The notes under the pieces were generated by a model, which was given only the letters and a program-made list of their open reading frames with translations, ran no database searches and was not told the origin of the DNA. Positions 9,440-20,273 of a DNA stretch of 64,000 nucleotides are shown one piece after another; within the stretch, counting starts at the first letter, position 1; every line of letters begins with the position of its first letter. This DNA is from Agrococcus sp. KRD186 (GTDB lineage: Bacteria; Actinomycetota; Actinomycetes; Actinomycetales; Microbacteriaceae), in assembly GCF_017168255.1 (NCBI RefSeq), contig NZ_JABFAP010000001.1, positions 2,982,904 to 3,046,903 on the forward strand, written 5' to 3'. The position numbers were made by a program, and so were the translations under genes.

Positions 9440-9987
9440 GCCCCAGGCAACGGGTCGGCGTCCATCGCTCCTCCTCGACCAGCCGCTGGCCGCGCTGGGC
9501 GATCCTGCTCGCCGCGCTCGCGCTGGCGATCGTGCTCGCCGCCGTGGGGCTGTTCGCGCTCGACATGCTGCGGCCGCGAGCGCCCGAGCCGTCCCCCACG
9601 CAGGCGCCGGAGACGATCAGCGACCCCTCCGCCATCGACCCGTCGCTGGATGCCTCCATCACCGTGCTCGACACCTCCGGCGAGGACGGCTTCGCGGCCG
9701 GCGTCGGGCAGGCGCTGGCAGACGCCGGCTGGCAGGTCGTCGCCACCGCCGGCAGCTCCGAGCCGAGCGAGACGACGATCGTCTGGTTCGACAGCGAGGA
9801 GCTCGCGCCGGTCGCGCGCGGGCTCGCCGAGCAGCTCGGCGCCGGCCAGGCGCTGCTGTCGGACGGCAGGCTCTCTGGCACCCCGATCACGATCGTGCTG
9901 GGGCCGGATGCGCTGGGGACGGCGCCGAGCACCGCGCCGCGGGACGACGGCGAGCTGACGCACAGCCCCACGCCGGAAGCGCCCTGA
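9436..9987 (+). CDS. Membrane protein with LytR C-terminal (LytR_C) domain
   Basis: 183 aa. A short basic cytoplasmic tail is followed by one transmembrane helix (about residues 22-47), a Pro-rich linker, and an extracytoplasmic LytR_C domain (about 70-160) with the pattern [25 protein letters not shown] and a [10 protein letters not shown] strand. LytR_C domains are found on cell-wall glycopolymer ligases and on stand-alone anchored proteins like this one; the molecular role is unknown. It overlaps the DUF3263 gene by 4 nt. The C-terminus is low-complexity. Confidence 0.82.
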   Translation: MSPRQRVGVHRSSSTSRWPRWAILLAALALAIVLAAVGLFALDMLRPRAPEPSPTQAPETISDPSAIDPSLDASITVLDTSGEDGFAAGVGQALADAGWQVVATAGSSEPSETTIVWFDSEELAPVARGLAEQLGAGQALLSDGRLSGTPITIVLGPDALGTAPSTAPRDDGELTHSPTPEAP

Positions 9988-11814
<1,827 letters not shown>

Positions 11815-11824
11815 TCCATCCCCT

Positions 11825-11858
11825 CGAAGAGCCCCAGTCGCGAGACTGGGGCTCTTCG
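11825..11858 (+). terminator. Strong hairpin terminator of groEL
   Basis: A perfect 15-bp stem (CGAAGAGCCCCAGTC with its complement) and a GCGA tetraloop start 11 bp after the groEL stop and are followed by a T-containing stretch. Confidence 0.9.
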
Positions 11859-11977
11859 TCGTTCCAGGGCCGGGCGTCACGAGCCGAGGAAGGATTCGCG
11901 ATCCGTCACGAACGGAGGACGCATCGTCCTCTGCTCGGAACCGATCCTCATCTCGTGACGCGCGGATCGCGGACGAG

Positions 11978-11983
11978 TAGTCT
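11978..11983 (+). promoter_or_regulatory. -10 box, leaderless type, small membrane protein gene
   Basis: TAGTCT ends 7 nt before the ATG at 11991. Confidence 0.5.
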
Positions 11984-11990
11984 CGGCGGC

Positions 11991-12368
11991 ATGAGGCCCT
12001 ACGTCAGCTACAGCGCCGTCGTGGGCGCGCTGCTGCTCATTTGGCTCGGCACAGCCAACATCGATGCGCTGGCTGACCCGGCAGGCGTCGCGCTGCTGGT
12101 CGCGATGGCGCTCCTGGTCGTGGCGGTGGTCGCGACCTACCAGTGGCGCACGCTGCTGCTCGTCATCACCACTTGCGTGCTCAGCGGACTGGTGCTGGGG
12201 CTGGCGCTCGCGGTGATGCTGACCGACCCGACCATCGGGCTGTCGGTCGCGGCGATGCCGTTCGTGCTCGGTGGGCTCATGGCGGTCTGGGCCTCGTACC
12301 GACGGCCGGCGCTGGCCGGCGCCGAGCCAGACCGCCGGAACGACCACGTGGGGTCGCCGACGGCCTGA
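11991..12368 (+). CDS. Small four-helix membrane protein of unknown function
   Basis: 125 aa, not recognised. The sequence shows four hydrophobic segments (about residues 5-24, 30-48, 52-75 and 80-98) and a charged cytoplasmic C-terminal tail of about 25 residues. A leaderless-type promoter box supports it as a real gene, as does codon use like its neighbours. It is convergent with the WXG100 gene. No motif suggests an activity. Confidence 0.65.
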   Translation: MRPYVSYSAVVGALLLIWLGTANIDALADPAGVALLVAMALLVVAVVATYQWRTLLLVITTCVLSGLVLGLALAVMLTDPTIGLSVAAMPFVLGGLMAVWASYRRPALAGAEPDRRNDHVGSPTA

Positions 12369-12421
12369 CGCCCGTCGCGATGCGCCGCCGCGACGGCTGC
12401 TCGACCAGCGGGTGGCGCGGG

Positions 12422-12712
12422 CTACGCCGCGAACATCCGCAGGTTGCCCTGCTCCACCTCGTCGTACTGGCGGCCCGCCTGCGCGAGCGCCTCGTTGATC
12501 GCGGCGAGCGACTCCTCCACCCGCACCTGCGTCGCGCGCCAGTCCTGCACCACGCCCTGGAAGGCGACGGACGCCTGCCCGCTCCACGAGTCCTGCAGCG
12601 CCTGCAGCTGGCTGTGCATGGCCGAGACCTCCGACTGCAGCCGGGTGGCGGTGCCCCGCACCGCGACGCTGGCTCCGTGGATGGCATCGGCGTCGACGAC
12701 GTACCTGCTCAT
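12422..12712 (-). CDS. WXG100-family (ESAT-6-like) protein
   Basis: 96 aa, a typical size. It is a helical hairpin with the WxG signature as WSG at about residue 43 (QDSWSGQASVAFQGV) and a C-terminal YDEVEQGNLRMF, close to the YxxxD/E export signal of type VII substrates. A GAGGGG site precedes the ATG. It lies 60 bp downstream of a sensor kinase gene on the same strand, with no type VII machinery nearby. If exported, it would use an EssC/EccC system elsewhere in the genome. Confidence 0.88.
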   Translation of the reverse strand: MSRYVVDADAIHGASVAVRGTATRLQSEVSAMHSQLQALQDSWSGQASVAFQGVVQDWRATQVRVEESLAAINEALAQAGRQYDEVEQGNLRMFAA

Positions 12713-12774
12713 GATCCCCTCACTCCTGCGCGGAGCATCCGCGCTCATGGGCAGAAGGTAGGGCAGGCGCCCGA

Positions 12775-14385
12775 TCAGCCGTGGCTGTGCAGCCGGCCCT
12801 GTGGATTGCTGCCGGTGGAGGTGAGCGTGCCCTCGGGCCGCAGCCGCTCGCTCAGCTGCATGACCGCGGCCTCGTCCGCGAGCGGGATGGCGATGCGGAA
12901 GGTGGCGCCGCCCGGGGTGTCGACCACGTCGAGCCGGCCGGAGTGGGCGCGCACGATGCCGCGCACGATCGCCAGCCCCAGCCCGGTGCCGCCGGTGTCG
13001 CGGGCGCGCGAGGAGTCGGCGCGGAAGAAGCGCTGGAAGACCCGGTCGCGCAGCTCGACCGGGATGCCCTCGCCATGGTCGATCACGAGCACGACCGCCT
13101 CCCGGCGACGGGTCGAGACGCCGACGCCCAGCTCGATCGGCGTGCCGTCGGGGGTGTAGCGGGTGGCGTTGCCGATCAGGTTCGAGATGAGCTGCCGCAG
13201 CGCGTGCTCGTCGCCCAGCACGACCGCTGGCGGGGTGAGCGGCGGCGGGGTGAAGACGCCGGTCTGGGGCGCACCGTCGTCGACCATCCCCGCGACGGGA
13301 CCGTGCGCATCCGCGTCGATGGGCACCACGGTGATGCGCCGATCGGGCGTGCCCACGCGGGTGTCGCTCGCGGCGTCGTTGACGAGCGGCACCAGGTCGA
13401 GCGGCTGCAGGTCGAGCGGGCGGCGCTCGTCGAGGCGGGCGAGCTGCAGCAGATCCTCGACCAGCCGGCCCATGCGCTTGGCCTCGCCCTCGATGCGCTC
13501 CATCGCGTTCTTGACGTCCTCGGGCTGGGAGATGGCACCCATGCGGTAGAGCTCGGCGTAGCCGCGCACCGCGACCAGTGGCGTACGCAGCTCGTGGCTG
13601 GCGTCGCCGACGAACTGGCGCATGCGCGCGACCGAATCGTCGCGCTGCTCGATGGCGGCCTCGATGCGGTCGAGCATGGTGTTGAGCGAGAGCTGCAGCG
13701 AGCCGACCTCGGTGCGCGGGTGCTCGCCGGTGAGGCGCGTGTCGTAGTCGCCGTCGGCGAAGCGCTGCGCCTCGGCGGCGGTCTTGCGCAGGCTCCGCAG
13801 GGTGGAGACGGCGAGGATGCGCGTGAGCGCGGCACCCAGCACGACCGCCAGCAGTGAGAAGCCGACGAAGACCAGCAGGAAGTTGGTGGTGCTCGACTCG
13901 GCCGAGGTCATGTCGACCGCCACGATCGACACCAGCAGCTCGCCCGTGCCGCTCACCGTGCTCGGCGCGATGAGCGTGCGCCAGCGGGTCATGCCGTCGA
14001 TCGAGGTGAGCGTGAAGGCGCGATCCTGCTCGGCCACCGTGCCGAGCGAGAGGTCGGTCAGGTCGGGGTTGGAGGCGCCGGGCAGCTTGTTGTCGCACAG
14101 CACCGTGCCGGAGGGATCGGCCACGCCCAGGTAGTAGGTGTTGGGCATGCGCTGCGCGAGATCGCACTGCTCGGGCGAGTCGGATCGGGTGATCTCCTCG
14201 CTCGTGAACGCCCGCATCGCCTGATCGAGCTCCCCGTCGATGTCGGCCACCTGCGCGTCGCGGATGATCGACACCGTGCCGACGCCCGCGAGCGCGAGGC
14301 CGAAGGTCATCACGACCACGATCAGCGCCGTGATCCGCCCGGCCAGCGACATGCGGCCGAGCAGGCGCGTCAGCAGTGCGCGCAC
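12775..14385 (-). CDS. Two-component sensor histidine kinase (HAMP, HisKA, HATPase)
   Basis: 536-aa membrane kinase. Transmembrane helix 1 is at about 17-40, an extracytoplasmic sensor at 41-167, helix 2 at 168-190, and HAMP at about 190-245. The dimerisation domain carries the phosphoacceptor His264 in GDASHELRTPL. The catalytic domain has the N-box (ISNLIGNATRYT), G1 (DHGEGIP), F-box (FQRFFR) and G2 (TGGTGLGLAIV). An unusual 25-residue insert rich in Pro and Gly lies before the N-box. It starts with GTG immediately after the response-regulator stop, so the two are coupled. It resembles TrcS/MprB-type kinases; the signal is unknown. Confidence 0.93.
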   Translation of the reverse strand: MRALLTRLLGRMSLAGRITALIVVVMTFGLALAGVGTVSIIRDAQVADIDGELDQAMRAFTSEEITRSDSPEQCDLAQRMPNTYYLGVADPSGTVLCDNKLPGASNPDLTDLSLGTVAEQDRAFTLTSIDGMTRWRTLIAPSTVSGTGELLVSIVAVDMTSAESSTTNFLLVFVGFSLLAVVLGAALTRILAVSTLRSLRKTAAEAQRFADGDYDTRLTGEHPRTEVGSLQLSLNTMLDRIEAAIEQRDDSVARMRQFVGDASHELRTPLVAVRGYAELYRMGAISQPEDVKNAMERIEGEAKRMGRLVEDLLQLARLDERRPLDLQPLDLVPLVNDAASDTRVGTPDRRITVVPIDADAHGPVAGMVDDGAPQTGVFTPPPLTPPAVVLGDEHALRQLISNLIGNATRYTPDGTPIELGVGVSTRRREAVVLVIDHGEGIPVELRDRVFQRFFRADSSRARDTGGTGLGLAIVRGIVRAHSGRLDVVDTPGGATFRIAIPLADEAAVMQLSERLRPEGTLTSTGSNPQGRLHSHG

Positions 14386-15081
14386 CTACGCCTTGGGCGT
14401 CTTCAGCATGTAGCCGAACCCGCGCTTGGTGACGATCATGGGCTCGCTCACCCGATCGTCGATCTTGCGCCGCAGGTAGGAGATGTACGACTCGACGATG
14501 CCGACGTCGCCGTTGAAGTCGTACTCCCAGACGTGGTCGAGGATCTGCGCCTTCGACAGCACGCGGTTGGCGTTGAGCATCAGGTAGCGCAGCAGCTTGA
14601 ACTCGGTGGGGGAGAGCTCGATCTCGTCGCCCGCGATCGACACCTCGTGGGTGTCCTGGTTCATCACCAGCTCGCCGACGCTGATCGAGGCGTCGTCGGT
14701 CTCGGCCATCGTGCGGCGCAGGATCGCCTTGATGCGGGCGATGATCTCGTCGAGCGAGAAGGGCTTGGTGACGTAGTCGTCGCCGCCCACGGTGAGGCCC
14801 GTGATCTTGTCCTCCGTGTCGTCCTTCGCGGTGAGGAAGAGGATGGGGGAGGTGAACCCGGATGCGCGGAGCCGCTTGGTCACGCCGAAGCCGCTGATGT
14901 CGGGGAGCATCACGTCGAGCAGGATGAGGTCGGGCTCGTCCTCGAGCACCGCCGAGATCGCGGCGGCTCCCGCGCCGACGGCGCGCACGTCGAAGCCGGC
15001 GAAACGGAGGCTGGTGGACAGCAGGTCGCGGATGTGCGGCTCGTCGTCGACGACGAGGATCTTGGCGTTGGGCTCAGTCAT
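14386..15081 (-). CDS. OmpR/PhoB-family response regulator
   Basis: 231 aa. The receiver domain carries the acidic pocket (VVDDE), phospho-acceptor Asp56 in LILLDVMLPD, and the conserved Lys in YVTKPFS. The C-terminal winged helix (about 135-228) has the usual VGELVMNQDTHEV start and LRRKIDD recognition region ending GFGYML. It is cotranscribed with the following kinase. The upstream 54 bp hold no recognisable operator. It is close to the TrcR/MprA group, but I cannot assign an orthologue. Confidence 0.93.
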   Translation of the reverse strand: MTEPNAKILVVDDEPHIRDLLSTSLRFAGFDVRAVGAGAAAISAVLEDEPDLILLDVMLPDISGFGVTKRLRASGFTSPILFLTAKDDTEDKITGLTVGGDDYVTKPFSLDEIIARIKAILRRTMAETDDASISVGELVMNQDTHEVSIAGDEIELSPTEFKLLRYLMLNANRVLSKAQILDHVWEYDFNGDVGIVESYISYLRRKIDDRVSEPMIVTKRGFGYMLKTPKA

Positions 15082-15135
15082 GGCATCAGTCTCTGATCGT
15101 TGACTGAGTGGTTCCTGTGAGCCCTGTGCATGCGG

Positions 15136-16788
15136 TCAGACGGCGACGTGGTCGGCCAGACCGAGCTCGTGCTCGTCGAGGATCGTGTACGCGTAGCCCT
15201 GCTCGGCGAGGAAGCGCTGGCGGCCCAGCGCGAACTCCTGGTCGACCGTGTCGCGCGCGACCACGGTGTAGAAGCGGGCCGTGCGGCCGCCCTTCGGCCG
15301 CAGCAGCCGGCCGAGGCGCTGCGCCTCCTCCTGGCGCGAGCCGAACGAGCCCGACACCTGCACCGCCAGGGAGGCATCCGGCAGGTCGACCGAGAAGTTC
15401 GCCACCTTCGAGACCACCAGCACGCGCTCGGTGCCGTCGCGGAACGCCTGGAAGAGCTCCTGCCGCTCGGACACCGGCGTCTCGCCGGTGATGAGCGGGG
15501 CGTCGAGGGCGGCCGAGAGCTCGTCGAGCTGGTCGAGGTACTGCCCGATCACGAGGGTCGGCTCGTCGGGGTGCTGTGCGAGCACCCGCTTGACGGTGTC
15601 GATCTTGCGCGGGCTGGAGGCGGCGATCCGGTAGCGGTCGCGGTCACCCGAGGCGGCGTACTCGAGCCGCTCGTCCTCGTCGAGGTCGATGCGCACCTCG
15701 TAGCACTCGGCCGGCGCGATGAAGCCCTGCTGCTCGATCTCCTTCCAGGGCGCGTCGAAGCGCTTCGGGCCGATCAGGCTGAACACGTCCGACTCGCGGC
15801 CGTCCTCGCGCACGAGCGTGGCGGTCAGGCCGAGCCGGCGGCGGGCCTGCAGGTCGGCGGAGAGCTTGAACACCGGCGCGGGCAGCAGGTGCACCTCGTC
15901 GTAGACGATCAGCCCCCAGTCGAGCGCGTCGAGCACGCCCAGATGCGCGTACTCGCCGCCGCGCTTGACGGTGAGGATCTGGTAGGTCGCGATGGTGACC
16001 GGCTTGATCTCCTTCGACTGGCCGGAGTACTCGCCGATCTCGTCCTCGGTGAGGCTCGTGCGGGCCAGCAGCTCGGCCTTCCACTGGCGCGCCGAGACGG
16101 TGTTCGTCACCAGGATCAGCGTCGTGGTGTCGGTGGCGGCCATCGCCGCCGCGCCGACGATGGTCTTGCCCGCGCCGCAGGGGAGCACGACGACACCCGA
16201 GCCGGCCTCGGCGAAGTGCGACACCGCATCCGCCTGGTACGGCCGCAGCGACCAGCCGTCCTCGACGAGGTCGATCTCGAGCGGGGTGCCGGGGGTGTAG
16301 CCGGCGAGGTCCTCTGCCGGCCAGCCGAGCTTCACGAGCTCCTGCTTGAGCTCGCCGCGCGCCCAGTCGACGATGCGGATGCCGCCCTCGACGGGGCCCG
16401 CGAGCAGCGGCTGGATCTTCTTCGACCGCCGCACCTCCTCGAGCACCGGGCGGTCGTCGCTGCGCAGCACCAGGCCCTCCTCGTCGCGCTCGATGACGAG
16501 GCGGCCGTACCGGCCGATGGTCTCGCGGATGTCGAGGGCGACGCCGGGCGGGACGGGGAACTTGGCGTGCGTGTCGAGCGTGCTGACGATCTCGTCGGCG
16601 GTGTGGCCCGCGGCGCGCGCGTTCCACAGCCCCAGCCGCGTGACGCGGTAGGTGTGGATGTGCTCGGGTGCGCGCTCGAGCTCGGCGAACACCTGCAGGG
16701 CCTGGCGGGCCGCTGTCGCGTCGGGGTGCGCGACCTCGAGGAGCACAGTCCGGTCGGACTGGACGATGAGCGGGCCTGGCTGAGTCAT
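15136..16788 (-). CDS. XPB/Rad25-type DNA repair helicase
   Basis: 550-aa superfamily 2 ATP-dependent DNA helicase, bacterial counterpart of eukaryotic XPB. Residues 1-150 are the N-terminal damage-recognition-like domain. The motor carries motif I (LPCGAGKTIVG), II (VYDEVHLL), III (LTATLVREDG), and the second RecA fold with QRLGRLLRPKGG (motif VI). The RED motif appears as VREDGRE. The next gene upstream on the same strand is its usual Helicase_C_3 partner, as in Mycobacterium tuberculosis (Rv0861c-Rv0862c). The start at 16788 gives the conserved N-terminus MTQPGPLIVQSD. Confidence 0.93.
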   Translation of the reverse strand: MTQPGPLIVQSDRTVLLEVAHPDATAARQALQVFAELERAPEHIHTYRVTRLGLWNARAAGHTADEIVSTLDTHAKFPVPPGVALDIRETIGRYGRLVIERDEEGLVLRSDDRPVLEEVRRSKKIQPLLAGPVEGGIRIVDWARGELKQELVKLGWPAEDLAGYTPGTPLEIDLVEDGWSLRPYQADAVSHFAEAGSGVVVLPCGAGKTIVGAAAMAATDTTTLILVTNTVSARQWKAELLARTSLTEDEIGEYSGQSKEIKPVTIATYQILTVKRGGEYAHLGVLDALDWGLIVYDEVHLLPAPVFKLSADLQARRRLGLTATLVREDGRESDVFSLIGPKRFDAPWKEIEQQGFIAPAECYEVRIDLDEDERLEYAASGDRDRYRIAASSPRKIDTVKRVLAQHPDEPTLVIGQYLDQLDELSAALDAPLITGETPVSERQELFQAFRDGTERVLVVSKVANFSVDLPDASLAVQVSGSFGSRQEEAQRLGRLLRPKGGRTARFYTVVARDTVDQEFALGRQRFLAEQGYAYTILDEHELGLADHVAV

Positions 16789-16859
16789 AGCGTGCCAGTC
16801 TACTCGCGCGGTGGAGCTGCAGGCGGAGGCCACTGCTGGCCTTCGCTGCGACCCCAGCG

Positions 16860-16882
16860 CCGGGGCCCGTCCCAGGCCCCGG
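16860..16882. terminator. GC-rich hairpin in the gap between the helicase-pair genes
   Basis: An 8-bp stem (CCGGGGCC with GGCCCCGG) and 7-nt loop. The preceding GACCCCAGCGC also occurs just before the rlmB terminator (near 2595), so this may be a recurrent terminator cassette. Confidence 0.5.
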
Positions 16883-16944
16883 ATGGTGGCGGGGCGCGCC
16901 CCCCTGGCCGGGTGCGCTGGTGCGGACTGCCGATGCCACTTGGC

Positions 16945-17002
16945 GGACCCGTTCTGGATTGTGGGACCCGTTGCATCGGGTCCCCGGCGACCGAAGGGGT
17001 CC
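16945..17002. repeat. Dispersed 19-bp-phased repeat, copy A
   Basis: Units opening GGACCCG start at 16945 and 16964, 19 bp apart. The second forms a 7-bp hairpin with CGGGTCC (6-nt loop, 16964-16983), followed by a 19-bp inverted unit ending GAAGGGGTCC. The same architecture recurs at 41153-41299. It lies in a 287-bp gap between two same-strand genes. Confidence 0.7.
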
Positions 17003-17075
17003 AGCAACGCTGTTATGCGTGCGAGCGGCGAGCGGCGGAGCGGCGGAGCGGCGGATGCGCAGGCCGCCGCGAGCG

Positions 17076-18737
17076 TCAGCTCAGGGCGCCGAGGCCCGCC
17101 ACCTTCGTGATCGCGCTCAGCGGCAGGGTGCGCTCGATGTCGCGGTTGGCGTCGCGGGCGCGCAGCCGGCCGTTCGCGACGGCCAGCGGCACGAGCTCGA
17201 TGTCGACGGGATCGGTCGCGGTGGTGACGGTCAGGCGCACCGGCATGCGGTCGCGGATCGCGCCCTGCAGCTGGCGCTCGAGCCAGGCGCGCTCCTGGTC
17301 GCCGACCTCGAAGCCGGCGTCGCGCAGCCGGTCGACGAGCCGGTGCCGCTCGTGCACCGGCCGGGGCGAGCGCTCGACCGCGGGGCGCACGAGCTCGCCA
17401 GCCTCGTCCTCGTGCACGGCCGGGTAGCGCTCCTCGAGCAGCGCCGCGAGCGCCTCCTCGGCGCCGAGCCGGAAGGTGACGCGGTGCGGGCCGGTCTGCA
17501 GCGGGCCGGCGCTGACGAGCGCCCGGTCGACGGCGATCGTGCGGATGAGCTGCTCGTCGTCGCTGCGCGCCTGCGAGCGCGCACCGCCCTCGGCGAGCGG
17601 GTCGATGCTGCGCACCCTCAGCGAGCCGAACTTCGCGGCGGTGTCGCGCACCAGGTAGGCGACCGGCTGCGGCAGGCCGGTGAGCGAGACCTCCTCGAGG
17701 AAGGCCAGCATGCCCTCGACATCCTCGCCGGCGACCAGGCCGGCGGCGATCGATTGCGCGGTGAGCCGCCAGTGCGAGGCGATGCCGGCGCGCTCGATGC
17801 GCGCGAGCCGCCGCAGGCGCGACTCGACGGTCGCCTCGAGCGGGCCGGGGGCGACGGCCGAGAGGTCGGGCTGCAGGTAGACGGATGCGGTGGCCGGCGG
17901 CACGTGGGCGGCGAGCGCCTCGAGCGCGGCGGCCGGGCGCTGCTGCAGGTCGGCGGCGAGCGTCGTGGGGGTGCCGCGGTCGGCGAGGCCGAGGCGCTCG
18001 GCCTGCCTGCGCTGGCGCTCGCGGACGGCGAGCACGGCGGCGTCGGCGAGCGGGAACCGCGTGCGCGGGTCGCCGGCGATCGCCGCGGCGTCGGGAGTGG
18101 CGTCGAGCCAGGCCTGCGCGATCAGCGCCCAGCGCTCGGGCACCGGCGACGCGAGCCAGGCGTCGGCGTCGACGGTGGCGCGCATGCGGCCGTCGCGTCG
18201 GTCGATGAGGCCGGCGAGCAGTGCGGGCTCGAGCCGCTCCTCCAGCTGGGCGGGGTCGCCGTCGACGGCGGCGGCCAGCTCGCGCCCGACGGCGGCGGGC
18301 AGCTGCGAGCGGCTGCGCAGCGTGACCGGCGCATCGGCGACGCGGTGCACCAGCTCGGAGACCTTGATGGTCTCGTCGATCGCCGACTGCGGCGCGGTGG
18401 CGCTCTCGACGGGCTCGGCCTCCGCAGCCTGCCCGCCGGCGGGCATCGCTGTCGCCGCGAAGGAGCGCACGCGCGGCAGCGCTTCGCCGTCGATGCCGAG
18501 CAGCAGGGCGTCGAGCCGGGGCGTCGAGCCGCCGTCGCGCAGCACGGCGAGCTCGGCACCCGACCGCCACCTGAGCGCGGACGCGATGGACGCATCCGTC
18601 ATCAGGTGCTCGGCGAGGTCGAACGTCGACGACAGCTGCGGCGGCGCCTGCCGCTCGACCACCAGCAGGTCGAGCGCGTCATCGGCCATCGCCTGGATGC
18701 GGGCGGCGAGGTCGACGACGGTCACGGATGCGGTCAC
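17076..18737 (-). CDS. Helicase-associated (Helicase_C_3) protein, XPB partner
   Basis: 553-aa cytoplasmic protein of the group found beside XPB helicases in actinobacteria (Rv0862c-like). It has no Walker motifs. The C-terminal region, from about residue 300 (SHWRLTAQSIAAGL ... TGLPQPVAYLVRDTAAKFGSLRVRS), matches the Helicase_C_3 description, and a WYL-like segment follows near the end (RMPVRLTVTTATDPVDIELVP). The N-terminal half is helical and Ala/Asp-rich. A role as a DNA-binding or regulatory partner of the helicase is inferred from conserved adjacency. Start ATG/GTG choice is uncertain by a few residues. Confidence 0.82.
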   Translation of the reverse strand: MTASVTVVDLAARIQAMADDALDLLVVERQAPPQLSSTFDLAEHLMTDASIASALRWRSGAELAVLRDGGSTPRLDALLLGIDGEALPRVRSFAATAMPAGGQAAEAEPVESATAPQSAIDETIKVSELVHRVADAPVTLRSRSQLPAAVGRELAAAVDGDPAQLEERLEPALLAGLIDRRDGRMRATVDADAWLASPVPERWALIAQAWLDATPDAAAIAGDPRTRFPLADAAVLAVRERQRRQAERLGLADRGTPTTLAADLQQRPAAALEALAAHVPPATASVYLQPDLSAVAPGPLEATVESRLRRLARIERAGIASHWRLTAQSIAAGLVAGEDVEGMLAFLEEVSLTGLPQPVAYLVRDTAAKFGSLRVRSIDPLAEGGARSQARSDDEQLIRTIAVDRALVSAGPLQTGPHRVTFRLGAEEALAALLEERYPAVHEDEAGELVRPAVERSPRPVHERHRLVDRLRDAGFEVGDQERAWLERQLQGAIRDRMPVRLTVTTATDPVDIELVPLAVANGRLRARDANRDIERTLPLSAITKVAGLGALS

Positions 18738-18750
18738 GGGCGATGCCGGG

Positions 18751-19068
18751 TCAGGCTCGGTGGGTGCGGGCCTTGTCGCGCGCGCTCATGATGACGAGCA
18801 CGACGACCAGCACGATCATGATCGGCAGCGCCAGCAGCGGCAGCCAGTACGCGTACTGCCACGCGACGCCCGCGAAGAAGTCGTTGCCGTCGCGGAAGGC
18901 GACGTGCAGCAGGGTGGCGGCGAAGCCGAGCACGGCGATCGCGCCGAAGACGACGACGGCGATGGCGAGCGCGCGCTCGAGCGCATCCCGGCCCGGTCGC
19001 GTCTCGGCGACGGGCTGCGGTGCGCGCTTCCTGGGGCGCTGCGTCGGGTTGCTGCTGGCCTTCGGCAT
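18751..19068 (-). CDS. Small two-helix membrane protein of unknown function
   Basis: 105 aa. A basic, Pro-rich N-terminal 30 residues are followed by one hydrophobic helix (about 35-58), a short loop rich in Asp and Phe, and a second helix (about 72-93) with a positively charged end. No motif is recognised. The ATG is 6 nt after a TATCCT box. It lies 13 bp upstream of the Helicase_C_3 gene on the same strand, so the two are probably cotranscribed. Confidence 0.7.
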   Translation of the reverse strand: MPKASSNPTQRPRKRAPQPVAETRPGRDALERALAIAVVVFGAIAVLGFAATLLHVAFRDGNDFFAGVAWQYAYWLPLLALPIMIVLVVVLVIMSARDKARTHRA

Positions 19069-19074
19069 CCGACC

Positions 19075-19080
19075 AGGATA
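19075..19080 (-). promoter_or_regulatory. -10 box, leaderless type, small membrane protein gene
   Basis: TATCCT on the minus strand, 6 nt before the ATG at 19068. Confidence 0.45.
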
Positions 19081-19162
19081 TCGCGGCTCTGGGGCGCGGC
19101 GGACGCCACTACGCTGGGGCGAGCGGCAGGGCGCCGCCATCGATCTGCAGCAGGAGGGTGCC

Positions 19163-19537
19163 ATGCCGACGGGCAGGGTGAAGTTCTTCGACGAGGCCAA
19201 GGGCTTCGGCTTCATCGCCGGCGATGACGGCGGCGAGGTGTTCCTGCACGCCTCGGCGGTGCCGGAGGGCGTGACGATCAAGCCCGGCGCGAAGGTCGAG
19301 TACGGCGTCGCCGACGGCCGCCGTGGGCCGCAGGCGCTGTCGGTGCGGGTGGTCGGGCCGACCGCCGTGCGCGCCGCGCGCCGCGACACCGAGGACATGG
19401 CGATCATCGTGGAGGATCTGGTGCGGCTGCTCGACACGATCGGCAACGACCTGCGCCGCGGGCGCTATCCGAGCGCCGCGCACGGCTCCACCGTCGCGCA
19501 GATGCTGCGAAGGGTCGCCGATGACCTCGACGCCTGA
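19163..19537 (+). CDS. Cold-shock domain protein with C-terminal extension
   Basis: 124 aa. Residues 1-62 are a cold-shock domain with both nucleic-acid-binding motifs (KGFGFI and VFLHAS). The remaining 60 residues (RRDTEDMAIIVEDLVRLLDTIGNDLRRGRYP) are a predicted helical extension not found in 65-70-aa CspA proteins. It binds single-stranded RNA or DNA. A GGAGGG site precedes the ATG. The stop lies 17 nt inside the next gene, the conserved csp-DUF3027 coupling of actinobacteria. Confidence 0.92.
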   Translation: MPTGRVKFFDEAKGFGFIAGDDGGEVFLHASAVPEGVTIKPGAKVEYGVADGRRGPQALSVRVVGPTAVRAARRDTEDMAIIVEDLVRLLDTIGNDLRRGRYPSAAHGSTVAQMLRRVADDLDA

Positions 19538-20204
19538 GCACGACGTGGCTGCGCTGCCCGAGCACCACGAGCACCACATCCCTGAGCCTGAGGCGGGCGA
19601 GGGCGAGTGGCCGGAGTCGGCGGCGACCGAGCCGTCGCACGCGGCGCCGATCGATCACGCTGCCGCGCACGCCGCGCAGCCGGCACCCGAGCCGACGACG
19701 CCCACGATGGAGGAGCTCGAGCTGGCGCTCGCGGCGCTCGACGAGATCGCGCCGGCCGGCGCGGTCGGCGAGGTGCAGGGCGCGCTCGCCGAGGGCGGTG
19801 CCCACGGGCAGGCCCACGTGGTCACCATCCGCCACGCCTCGACGCTCGCCGGCTACCCCGACTGGTCGTGGACGGTGCTGCTCTCGCGCGGCCTCGAGGG
19901 CGGCCCGACCGTGCTCGAGGTGGCGCTGCTGCCCGGGGAGACCTCGCTGCTGGCGCCCGCGTGGGTGCCGTGGTCGGAGCGGCTCGCCGACTACCTCGCC
20001 GCGAAGGACGCCGAGGGTGCCGACGCGGACTCCGACGAGGACGACGAGGACGACGAGTTCGAGTCCGATCTCGAGGCCGATCTGGAGGACGACTTCGACG
20101 ACGACTTCGATGTCGAGGACGATGCCGCCGAGGACGACGACGCCGACTGGGACGACGAGGCGGACGCCGAGTCCGACTCGGAGCCGGACGACTCCCGCGA
20201 CTGA
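19521..20204 (+). CDS. DUF3027 domain protein
   Basis: 227 aa, cytoplasmic, function unknown. Residues 1-55 are low-complexity (His/Pro/Glu/Ala). The conserved core (about 60-160) contains HASTLAGYPDWSWTVLLSR and VLEVALLPGETSLLAPAWVPW, diagnostic of DUF3027. The last 65 residues are almost all Asp/Glu. It overlaps the cold-shock gene by 17 nt and is always found beside one in this phylum, so a joint RNA-related role is plausible. Confidence 0.88.
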   Translation: MTSTPEHDVAALPEHHEHHIPEPEAGEGEWPESAATEPSHAAPIDHAAAHAAQPAPEPTTPTMEELELALAALDEIAPAGAVGEVQGALAEGGAHGQAHVVTIRHASTLAGYPDWSWTVLLSRGLEGGPTVLEVALLPGETSLLAPAWVPWSERLADYLAAKDAEGADADSDEDDEDDEFESDLEADLEDDFDDDFDVEDDAAEDDDADWDDEADAESDSEPDDSRD

Positions 20205-20273
20205 CGCGGCTCCGCGGCAGGGGAGCCCGGCGAAGATCGCGGGTGATCGGCGACGTTCCGTGCGTGGGCTCCG

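Noticed and set aside
16945..17002. Insertion-sequence remnant
   Set aside because: No transposase-like coding sequence nearby; direct-hairpin-inverted order and the second copy at 41 kb fit a noncoding repeat family better.
15136..18570. A single minus-strand open frame of over 1100 codons spanning the helicase pair region
   Set aside because: Only its end is the XPB gene; the upstream part is out-of-frame Arg/Pro/Ala-rich translation of the Helicase_C_3 gene, as usual at this GC content.
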